This document shows, piece by piece, positions 37,277 through 44,570 of a DNA stretch of 44,570 bases (the stretch's first letter is position 1; every line of letters starts with the position of its first letter). Under the pieces are notes generated by a model, which saw only the letters and a list, made by a program, of their open reading frames with translations, searched no databases and was not told the origin of the DNA. Origin of the DNA: an uncultured Candidatus Saccharibacteria bacterium (GTDB lineage: Bacteria; Patescibacteriota; Saccharimonadia; Saccharimonadales; Saccharimonadaceae); the NCBI GenBank assembly GCA_946406645.1, contig CAMJLD010000003.1, positions 1 to 44,570 of the forward strand, in the 5' to 3' direction. The translations under genes were made by a program, and so were the position numbers.

Positions 37277-38983
37277 TTATTTGGGGTGCTTGTAGCCGTT
37301 ACCGACGATTACAATGAAGTCGGCCTCATAGCTCGCAAGGCTTTCTGGGATTTCAGTAACAAGGTCAACCCTATAGAGGTCTTTTAGTGCCGCCGCGGTC
37401 TTTTCGAGCTTCGTATTCTTCTGATAGACGCGTACGCCATCAAAGCTACTTTGGTCGTTCGGCGCATTACCGATAGAGCTGACAATGTAGCCGTCGTCTT
37501 CAAGCTCGGTTTTTTCTTTGTTAGCGATACCCGTCGCTGCGGTACCGTTTAGCACTACGAGCTGAGCATTTTCAGAGGTGTGTGGCGCGGCTGTAAACTT
37601 GCGCTTGATGTAGGTATGTATTGCGCCGTAATTATTTACGCCAGCGGTAGGCACAACATAAGAGATGCCATTAATATTCGCCGTCTTCATGAGAGCGGCT
37701 GGTTTATCGTCGGTGGAAAAGAGCGAAATAGTCTCGAGCGCAGTAAAGTTAATCGTGCCGCCAAGTTTAATAAGCGTCTTTAGCTCGGTATCTTTGAAGT
37801 CGGTACGGATATTATCGCCAACCGCATCCTTGATCTGGAGAGCGGCCATGAGGTCGCTCAAAAGATTAATCTTGCGAGCCTTCGTCACGATAGCCTCAAT
37901 GATGCGCTGCTGGAAGTATTCACGGCTAAAGTTACCATTCGCGGCACCATAACCGCCATAAGCATTGCGCGTACGAGCCACAGCGAGCGCCTGGCCGCCA
38001 TCGAGATGATAAGGCTGTCCGTTTGCATATTCAAAATTGTATTTTTTGCGGTGATTAAGATCGCCGAGGCCCTTCTTGCTCGTGGTCTTGATAACGGTTT
38101 CCTCGCCATTCCACTCCTGGTCGCCATAAGTAAAGACGACATCGATGCCGCCAATAGCGTCTACGATGCGGATAACGGCCGCCCAGTTAGCATGGACACG
38201 GTATTGGACCGTTACGCCAAGAACTTCTTCGAAGGCCTCGGATAGCTTGAGGGATGCTTTTTTCTCAAATTCTTTTTTACTTTCTTCAGAGTTTTTATCG
38301 GCCTTACTATATTCACAATAATAAATTTCATTAAACTTGCCGGTCGAGGTGCAGGTGCGCCTTGCCTTAAGGTCACGTGGGAGACTAATAGCTTTGGCGT
38401 CGCCATTTTCCTGGTTAATACTCAAGAGCATCATGGAGTCGGTCAAGAAGCCACCGGCATAATTTGGATCATCCATGCTGTAGCCCTCTGTGCCGAAAAT
38501 AAGGATGTTAGTGCGGCCATATTCGTCTTTTGCTAGAGGAGTGTCTGGATCGGAGAAAATAAGACCCAGCAGGCTACCGCCGTCGGTAATCTTTGCGACG
38601 AAATCATTAAAGTAAGCGTAGACCGCAACGCCAGCGCCAAGAAGCAAAATAAGAATAATAATGATGACGCGCTTCAAGACCTTGTGCTTCTTTTGCTTGC
38701 GCTTCTTCTCTTTCTTACGTTCCTTCTTAGGAATTTCAGTTAAATCTGTTGGATCGGTATCTTTCACTTCGTTGAAAAAATCCTTTATCGCCTGTTCGCG
38801 TTCTTTATCGACTGATTGCTCGGCAGTTTTTGCCTCTTGGATACGGCTAGAGGCTGCTCGTGCCTTTATTTCGCGACGAGTAGTCGGAGCCTCAAAAGAA
38901 CTATCCGCATTACGCTTACTAGCTTTTTTGCTATTAGTTGGAATACTTTTACGCTTTAGCCCATCAATCGACGTTTTGCTCAT
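37277..38983 (-). CDS. LytR-CpsA-Psr (LCP) family cell-envelope glycopolymer ligase with LytR_C domain
   Basis: TM segment; TDSMMLLSINQENGDAKAISLPRDLKA; HANWAAVIRIVDAIGGIDV; HLDGGQALAVARTRN; C-terminal AQLVVLNGTAATGIA. Confidence 0.93.
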   Translation of the reverse strand: MSKTSIDGLKRKSIPTNSKKASKRNADSSFEAPTTRREIKARAASSRIQEAKTAEQSVDKEREQAIKDFFNEVKDTDPTDLTEIPKKERKKEKKRKQKKHKVLKRVIIIILILLLGAGVAVYAYFNDFVAKITDGGSLLGLIFSDPDTPLAKDEYGRTNILIFGTEGYSMDDPNYAGGFLTDSMMLLSINQENGDAKAISLPRDLKARRTCTSTGKFNEIYYCEYSKADKNSEESKKEFEKKASLKLSEAFEEVLGVTVQYRVHANWAAVIRIVDAIGGIDVVFTYGDQEWNGEETVIKTTSKKGLGDLNHRKKYNFEYANGQPYHLDGGQALAVARTRNAYGGYGAANGNFSREYFQQRIIEAIVTKARKINLLSDLMAALQIKDAVGDNIRTDFKDTELKTLIKLGGTINFTALETISLFSTDDKPAALMKTANINGISYVVPTAGVNNYGAIHTYIKRKFTAAPHTSENAQLVVLNGTAATGIANKEKTELEDDGYIVSSIGNAPNDQSSFDGVRVYQKNTKLEKTAAALKDLYRVDLVTEIPESLASYEADFIVIVGNGYKHPK

Positions 38984-39030
38984 TATCTTATTTTACCATT
39001 TTTACCCACACGATTAAAAATACCCAAAAC

Positions 39031-39048
39031 TTTTCCACATTTTTCCAC
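39031..39048 (+). promoter_or_regulatory. DnaA-box-like TTTTCCACA plus adjacent TTTTCCACC
   Basis: Same 9-mer as in the rpmH-dnaA spacer; located between the LCP gene and jag. Confidence 0.4.
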
Positions 39049-39078
39049 CGCAATACAACATACATATTATATATAGTC

Positions 39079-39096
39079 AACCGAACATGTTCGGTT
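39079..39096. promoter_or_regulatory. Perfect 18-bp palindrome AACCGAACATGTTCGGTT, putative operator
   Basis: Read directly; no T-tract; lies in the LCP-jag intergenic region upstream of the LCP gene. Confidence 0.55.
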
Positions 39097-39125
39097 TTAC
39101 AGGGGTGGCTGCCGTTCGAAAACAA

Positions 39126-39157
39126 CAAAAAGCCGGCTTTTTGCAGCCGGATTTTTG
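39126..39157 (-). terminator. Terminator of the rpmH-rnpA-yidC-jag operon
   Basis: Minus strand CCGGC tgcaaaaa GCCGG followed by CTTTTTGTTGTTTT. Confidence 0.8.
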
Positions 39158-39167
39158 TGTAAAACTT

Positions 39168-39638
39168 CTACTCTTCCGCGATATCTTTCTTCACGATGTG
39201 GAGGCGGCGTTCGCGACCTTCACCCTGGCTAAAGGTCTCGATATCTGAGTAATCCTGAGCAAAGCGGTGGACGACGCGGCGATCTGCGGCGTTGAGGTCG
39301 AGAATCTTCTCCTTGCCGGTCTGACGGACTTCCTGGACCCACTTCTCTGCTTGATGTTCAATCTTATCGGCACGCTGGCGCTTGTAGTCTGCAATATCGA
39401 TATTAACGCGGGTAACCTCGGCGTTACGAGCAACAAGCGTCATCATGACGACGTGCTGGAGAGCACGAAGGTTATTGGCGTTCTTGCCGATGAGAAGCGA
39501 GTTCATGCTGGTCGATGGAATCGAGAGCTGAATCACGTCATCCTCAATAGTCGAATAAACGGCTACGTTGATACCGAAGAAGGACAAGAGATCCTCCAGG
39601 TATTTGGTGGCGAAACGGATTGATTCGTCTGTATTCAT
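39168..39638 (-). CDS. jag: Jag/KhpB-type KH-R3H RNA-binding protein
   Basis: LLIGKNANNLRALQHVVMMTL (KH) ; LNAADRRVVHRFAQDYSDIETFSQGEGRERRLHIVKK (R3H); downstream of yidC. Confidence 0.93.
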   Translation of the reverse strand: MNTDESIRFATKYLEDLLSFFGINVAVYSTIEDDVIQLSIPSTSMNSLLIGKNANNLRALQHVVMMTLVARNAEVTRVNIDIADYKRQRADKIEHQAEKWVQEVRQTGKEKILDLNAADRRVVHRFAQDYSDIETFSQGEGRERRLHIVKKDIAEE

Positions 39639-39640
39639 AA

Positions 39641-40714
39641 TTATCTCCTTTTCTTTTTATTAGAAGCAGAGATACGAGTGATATGGAGTTTTTCCTCTTT
39701 TTTATTTTTATTTGACGCAGAGCGGGAGCTCGACTTTGCCTTGGTATTATCCTCAACAACGACAGCTTCTTTAGCGTCTTTTAGTTCTTTCAAAATACGT
39801 TTATCCGCGGCGGCCTCCATCTCGGTATAATTGCGGTTCAAGATAATCTTTTGGAGGAAGACCGTAATGATATTGTTCAAGAGATAGTAGAAGACGAGAG
39901 CACCCGGAAGGCTAATCATAATAAGAAGCATCATCATTGGCATCATGAAGGTCATCTGACCCTGAGCAGCGGCATTGATATCCTCTTGGCTAGCTTCCTT
40001 GCCCTTCGCGGCGTCCTTGAGAATCTGACGAACAGAGCGCTTCTTGCCGTTCTTGCCACCACGGGTCGGGTCCTGCTGGCGAGACATAATAAACTGAGTT
40101 GCGGCAGAAGCAAGCGCAAAGATTAAGATAATAACCGAGCTAACCGAAGTGAAGCCGGCGGTGACAGATAGGTCAACGAGGCCAAAGAGCTTTGGCTCAA
40201 ACTCATAAACTGGGGCGTCACCCTTCTCTTCGTCTTTCTTCTCGTTGTAAGCCTTCACCTCTTCGAGATACTTCGTCTGCTTTGGAATAATATCGCTGAC
40301 GTTGCGGAGCGGCTTAATGAAAGAGTAGGCCGAATGGTCAACATTATAGTTCTCGCGTGGGCGAGCAACGACGTTAATAGCAGTAAAGAGGCTAATAAAG
40401 AGTGGAAGCTGAATAAGGATTGTAAGGAAAGAACGGAAAGGCTTCACATTCTTGCGCTTGTAGAGATCCATCATCTGGAGAGATTCGAGCTGGCGGTTAC
40501 CCTTGCAGTTTTTCTTAATCTCAGCGAGTTCAGGCTGAATCTCCTTCATAATACGGGTCTGATGAAGCTGGCGCTTCATGAGTGGCCACATGAAGATTTT
40601 TACTAAAATAACAAATAGGATGATAGCGATACCAAAGTCGCCAACGAGAGAATAGATCGCAAAAAAGATATTCACGATAGGGCGAACAATGATCATATCA
40701 ATTAAATCAAACAT
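39641..40714 (-). CDS. yidC: Membrane protein insertase YidC/OxaI
   Basis: FGIAIILFVILVKIFMWPLMKRQLHQTRIMKEIQPELAEIKKNCKG; MMPMMMLLIMISLPGALVFYYLLNNIITVFLQKIIL. Confidence 0.97.
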   Translation of the reverse strand: MFDLIDMIIVRPIVNIFFAIYSLVGDFGIAIILFVILVKIFMWPLMKRQLHQTRIMKEIQPELAEIKKNCKGNRQLESLQMMDLYKRKNVKPFRSFLTILIQLPLFISLFTAINVVARPRENYNVDHSAYSFIKPLRNVSDIIPKQTKYLEEVKAYNEKKDEEKGDAPVYEFEPKLFGLVDLSVTAGFTSVSSVIILIFALASAATQFIMSRQQDPTRGGKNGKKRSVRQILKDAAKGKEASQEDINAAAQGQMTFMMPMMMLLIMISLPGALVFYYLLNNIITVFLQKIILNRNYTEMEAAADKRILKELKDAKEAVVVEDNTKAKSSSRSASNKNKKEEKLHITRISASNKKKRR

Positions 40715-40741
40715 TTTTTACACACTCCCTAATAGGGTTAA

Positions 40742-41083
40742 TTATACCGTTTTCGTCTCAATAAGTAAATCATGAACTAGGGAGCGGAGCTCTTCAAAGT
40801 TCATCGTTAGCACGTCTTTTGAATAAATAATAAAGATATAGTCGAGACTTTCTTTGAAGTTCGGATGCTCAAGGCGGATTGCCTCGTAGACGCGACGGCG
40901 GATACGGTTGCGGCCGACGGCGGATTTTAAAACTTTCTTACTAACAACAACCGCGAAGCGCTGATGGCTACGAGCATTTACAGCAAAAACCAGGGAGATT
41001 TTTGACCCCCTGATTGTTTTGCCGTGTTGATAGGTATGTCTTACCCCACCACGTGAATGAAATCTGTATCTTTTGGATAACAT
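40742..41083 (-). CDS. rnpA: Ribonuclease P protein component
   Basis: RFAVVVSKKVLKSAVGRNRIRRRVYEAIR; between yidC and rpmH. Confidence 0.95.
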   Translation of the reverse strand: MLSKRYRFHSRGGVRHTYQHGKTIRGSKISLVFAVNARSHQRFAVVVSKKVLKSAVGRNRIRRRVYEAIRLEHPNFKESLDYIFIIYSKDVLTMNFEELRSLVHDLLIETKTV

Positions 41084-41086
41084 CGC

Positions 41087-41224
41087 TTAGGCAGTAAGGC
41101 GTGCGCGACCCTTAATGCGACGGCGAGCGAGGACCTTGCGGCCATTCACCGTAGCGTTGCGTTTACGAAAACCGTGCTCAACTTTGCGCTGGCGCTTGTG
41201 AGGCTGATAAGTACGCTTTGGCAT
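41087..41224 (-). CDS. rpmH: 50S ribosomal protein L34
   Basis: Not in ORF track (45 aa). [45 protein letters not shown]. Confidence 0.97.
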   Translation of the reverse strand: MPKRTYQPHKRQRKVEHGFRKRNATVNGRKVLARRRIKGRARLTA

Positions 41225-41450
41225 AAATATTTTCCTGACTTTCTAATTATTGTTTTATTTACTAAATTATGTCTATTATAATGATTTTTTCCACATTTTT
41301 CAAGTTTTTTTCCACAGTTTTCTTCCCTGTTTTGGTGGGGTATGTGGAAAAGATTAATCTGTTAAGTTGTTTCAACTATTAGAAAATATTTTAATTTGCT
41401 ACCAAAACTGTGGAAAACTCTATATAATATAGGGGAGAAAAGGAGGTCAA
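41225..41450. other. Putative oriC: AT-rich spacer with four TTTTCCACA DnaA-box-like 9-mers
   Basis: Forward 41287-41295 and 41308-41316; reverse 41343-41351 and 41409-41417; rpmH/dnaA divergence. Confidence 0.8.
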
Positions 41451-42800
41451 ATGCCAAACGAATGGCAATCAGTTTTGGACGAAATTCAGGAGAATGTCAG
41501 CGAGACGGCCTTTAAGACTTATTTTGGTAAGGTAAAATTCGACAAAATTGGTGACACTCTACAAATAATTGTACCGAGCGTTTTCATAAAGAAACAGTAC
41601 GAAGGCAAATATAAGACCGCAATCCTTGACGCCCTAAAGGCAGCAAATATCAATTATAAGAAGCTAGAGATTATCGAGAGTAAAGAGCCAACCAAAGGCC
41701 CGATTCGCGGTGGCGTAAAAGTTGAGAAAACTCAGCCTATTATTAATACTGCAAATACGCCAACAAAGAAGAGCTTGAATACTACAAAATCAGGGCTTCG
41801 ACCAGAATATACACTGGATAATTATGTTGTCGGTAAAAACAACGACCTCGCCGTAAGTGCCGCAAAAGCCGTGATCGAAAATCCCGGTAAGCGTTATAAC
41901 CCATATTTTATATATGGTAGTTCTGGTTCCGGTAAGACACACCTCATTCAGGCCATCGGTAATGCTATTCATGAAAAATTTCCAGAAAAGAAGGTGCGCT
42001 ATGTTACGACCGAAGAATTCTATAACGATTTTATTGTCTCTATTCAGAAGAAACTTGATGGTTTTAAAGAGAAGTATCGCAAAGTCGACGTATTAATCGT
42101 CGATGATTTCCAGGGCATTGTTGGAAAGGAGAAGTCTCAGGAGGAATTCTTCCATACTTTCAACGACCTCTATAAGGAAAACAAGCAAATTATTGTTAGT
42201 AGTGATAGGCTACCAAATCAAATTGCAACAGTAGACCCACGCCTCTCTTCCCGTTTGACTATGGGCCTACCAGTAGACATTCAGATGCCAGGCTTCGAAG
42301 AACGCTGCGCAATTATTAAAATGAAAGCCGAATTACTCGGAGCTGACCTTGATAGCCAAACCGTCGAAAAGCTCGCTGAAGCAGTTAGTACTAATATCCG
42401 CGATCTCGAAGGCGCACTCCATAGAGTACTAGCACTCGCAGAACTAAGAGGGGTCCCAACCGTAGATATCGTAAATGATCTTACCGCTATCCCTTCAGGA
42501 ACCGGCACTAAACGATTGTCGCCAAAACAAGTTATTGAGCGTGTGGCTAAATATTACGGTCTCACTACAAAAGATCTCCTCGGAACTAGTCGTCTTAAGG
42601 ATATTAAAAACGCTCGCCAGGTCGCGATGTATCTCTTAAAAGAAGAATTAAATCTCAGCACAGTAAAGATTGGTATCGAATTTAAAAAAGATCATACCAC
42701 TATCATGCATGGTATTAAGATGGTTAATAAAAATCTTAAGAGCGATTTCTCTTTCCGCGAACAAATATCTGAGCTAAAGGTAAAAATTTATGCTAACTAA
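41451..42800 (+). CDS. dnaA: Chromosomal replication initiator DnaA
   Basis: NPYFIYGSSGSGKTHLIQAIGNAI; VLIVDDFQGIVGKEKSQEEFFHTFN; DHTTIMHGIKMV; SD AAGGAGG. Confidence 0.99.
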   Translation: MPNEWQSVLDEIQENVSETAFKTYFGKVKFDKIGDTLQIIVPSVFIKKQYEGKYKTAILDALKAANINYKKLEIIESKEPTKGPIRGGVKVEKTQPIINTANTPTKKSLNTTKSGLRPEYTLDNYVVGKNNDLAVSAAKAVIENPGKRYNPYFIYGSSGSGKTHLIQAIGNAIHEKFPEKKVRYVTTEEFYNDFIVSIQKKLDGFKEKYRKVDVLIVDDFQGIVGKEKSQEEFFHTFNDLYKENKQIIVSSDRLPNQIATVDPRLSSRLTMGLPVDIQMPGFEERCAIIKMKAELLGADLDSQTVEKLAEAVSTNIRDLEGALHRVLALAELRGVPTVDIVNDLTAIPSGTGTKRLSPKQVIERVAKYYGLTTKDLLGTSRLKDIKNARQVAMYLLKEELNLSTVKIGIEFKKDHTTIMHGIKMVNKNLKSDFSFREQISELKVKIYAN

Positions 42801-43048
42801 CTGTGTAAAACTTGTTCAAAAGTATGAAGAAAAGTCCGTTAATAACTTGTGCCCAAAATTTGTGGAAAAAATCATTACTTTTAGTTTTGCCCACAAAAGT
42901 GGTGGTTTTTCACAAATAACTAGTAGTTTTTCGCAGCAGTTTTATACATATTTTTTAAAGCATTTTCATCTTAAAAAGAGGAGTTTTTGCACATTTTCCA
43001 CATAGCTTACTATTACTACTAAATAATTAATTAAAGGAAGGAAGAAAA
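42801..43048. promoter_or_regulatory. dnaA-dnaN spacer with further DnaA-box-like sites
   Basis: TGTGGAAAA 42861-42869; TTTTCCACA 42994-43002; variant TGTGTAAAA 42802-42810. Confidence 0.65.
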
Positions 43049-44152
43049 ATGAAAGTTGAAGTTTTACAAGAAAGACTATCAAAAGCATTAAATATTGTTA
43101 GTCGTGTAGCAGCTAGCACTAAAGCTGGTTTACCAATCCTTAGTAATATTCTTATTAGAGCAGATGGAAAGCAATTAGTATTAACTGCTACTAACCTTGA
43201 GCTAGCAACAGTTGAATATGTGAACGCTAAGATTATTGAGGAAGGTACTATTACTGTACCGGCTCGCCTTCTCGCTAGCTTTATCTCAAACCTACCAAAA
43301 GGAACGGTTAAATTATCCACTAAAGATAATAAGTTGACAATTGAAGCTGATCAATATAAGTCCGTAATGAACGGCATGGCTGCTGATGATTATCCGGAGA
43401 TTCCAACTATCGACGAGAAGAAGGCGGCTGTATTTAAGCTATCTGTTGAAGAATTTAAAGAGTCGCTTGGTCAGGTAATTATTGCGGCAAGTACGGATAC
43501 TACTCGCCCTGCCCTAACCGGTGTGTATTTTAATACATTTAATGAAGATATTTATGTTGCTGCAACTGACGGTTATCGTTTGGCGGACAAGAAATTAGTT
43601 AGCGGCGTGAAGGATGAGATTAAGGCGATTGTACCGGTAAGTGCTCTTCGCGAGGTGCTTTCTTCAATTTCCGACGATATGGAGGATGTCGAAGTGTCAG
43701 TTGAGGAAAACTTGGTCTGCTTCAAGCTTGGTGAGGTGATGATTATTTCGAAGTTGATCGATGCGAGCTTCCCTGATTATAGGCAGCTGATTCCGGAGAA
43801 GAATAAGCTTGTCGTGAAGTTGAATAAGAATGAAATCACTCGTATGACGAAGGTGGCTGCACTCTTTGCGCAGGATTCTGGTGGATCGGTAGTTTGCGAA
43901 GCGAAAAAGGATGAAGGCGTCTTCTCAATTTCCGCAGTCGCAAGTGAACTCGGTGAAAACTCCTCCGATATTAAGGCGGAGATTAGCGAAGATGGGAAAA
44001 TTACTCTCAATTCCCGTTATCTCCTCGACGCACTGAATGCGCTTGTTGATGATGAAATCGAGTTTAAGATTTCTAGTAAGATTGCACCAGTAGTGCTAAA
44101 TAATACTAAACAGAATGATTATACGCATATTATTATGCCGCTCAAGAGCTAA
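43049..44152 (+). CDS. dnaN: DNA polymerase III subunit beta
   Basis: MKVEVLQERLSKALNIVSRVAASTKAGLPILSNILIRADGKQLVLTATNLE; C-terminal YTHIIMPLKS. Confidence 0.98.
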   Translation: MKVEVLQERLSKALNIVSRVAASTKAGLPILSNILIRADGKQLVLTATNLELATVEYVNAKIIEEGTITVPARLLASFISNLPKGTVKLSTKDNKLTIEADQYKSVMNGMAADDYPEIPTIDEKKAAVFKLSVEEFKESLGQVIIAASTDTTRPALTGVYFNTFNEDIYVAATDGYRLADKKLVSGVKDEIKAIVPVSALREVLSSISDDMEDVEVSVEENLVCFKLGEVMIISKLIDASFPDYRQLIPEKNKLVVKLNKNEITRMTKVAALFAQDSGGSVVCEAKKDEGVFSISAVASELGENSSDIKAEISEDGKITLNSRYLLDALNALVDDEIEFKISSKIAPVVLNNTKQNDYTHIIMPLKS

Positions 44153-44570
44153 TGAATATTATTAAAAAAATCAGTCTCAAAAATTTCCGTTGTCACGATG
44201 AATTCGTGCTTGATTGTAATCGCGTAACAACGTTAATAATTGGGGAAAACGGCAGTGGAAAAACTTCAGTACTCGAAGCGATTTATATGGCGCTTCGTGG
44301 AAAAAGTTTTAAAGCAACCGATAAAGAGATTTTGAGGCAGGATGAAAATTTTTTTCGAGCGGAAGTTGAGTTAAATGACGGAAGAAAAGTTATTATCCGT
44401 TATAGTAGCGATCCGCTACGAAAAGAGTTTGAAATTGATGGCAAAAAGACGGCTAGGTTGCCTAAAAAATATCATTACCCTGTCGTGTTGTTTGAGCCGA
44501 ATAATATTTATTTAATTGAGTCTTCACCGTCGAGGAGACGAGATTATTTTGATGAACTATTCCGCCAGAT
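44152..44570 (+). CDS. recF: RecF, truncated at window end
   Basis: Not in ORF track. MNIIKKISLKNFRCHDEFVLDCNRVTTLIIGENGSGKTSVLEAIYMALRGKSFKATDKEIL...PVVLFEPNNIYLIESSPSRRRDYFDELF; TAATG overlap with dnaN. Confidence 0.95.
   Translation, partial: MNIIKKISLKNFRCHDEFVLDCNRVTTLIIGENGSGKTSVLEAIYMALRGKSFKATDKEILRQDENFFRAEVELNDGRKVIIRYSSDPLRKEFEIDGKKTARLPKKYHYPVVLFEPNNIYLIESSPSRRRDYFDELFRQ

Noticed and set aside
39079-39096. Canonical LexA/SOS box
   Set aside because: Half-site spacing is 2 nt (GAAC-AT-GTTC), not the 4 nt of Bacillus/Mycobacterium SOS boxes; kept only as an unassigned palindrome.
41423-41451. Leaderless dnaA
   Set aside because: TATAAT is 22 nt from ATG and a good SD (AAGGAGG) is present, so dnaA is leadered.

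Overview
Compact, gene-dense chromosomal window whose gene content and style suggest a Saccharibacteria (TM7)/Patescibacteria genome (inference from gene content, not a database match). The right end carries the replication-origin neighbourhood: rpmH-rnpA-yidC-jag on the minus strand, then a spacer with four TTTTCCACA DnaA-box-like 9-mers, then dnaA-dnaN-recF(partial) on the plus strand. The rest holds recA-recX, aspS, smpB, an RNase/HEPN-like ORF inside the gatCAB operon, a Cro/C1 HTH fused to a MurA-type enolpyruvyl transferase, a MurC-type ligase, galU, a zinc-finger-less DnaJ behind a CIRCE-like operator, and a galactofuranose-type surface polysaccharide cluster (EpsG-like, glf, flippase, GTs, Wzz-like, galE, LCP ligase). 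There is also a secreted lysozyme-like protein with ricin-type lectin repeats and an isolated lipoprotein cassette that looks foreign. At window scale, operon-leading genes repeatedly show a -10 hexamer (TATAAT/TAAAAT/TATACT) 6-8 nt before ATG (exactly 6 nt in 12 genes), which suggests widespread leaderless transcription. Operon-internal genes carry Shine-Dalgarno sequences. No CRISPR array, transposase, integrase, rRNA or tRNA gene was recognised.
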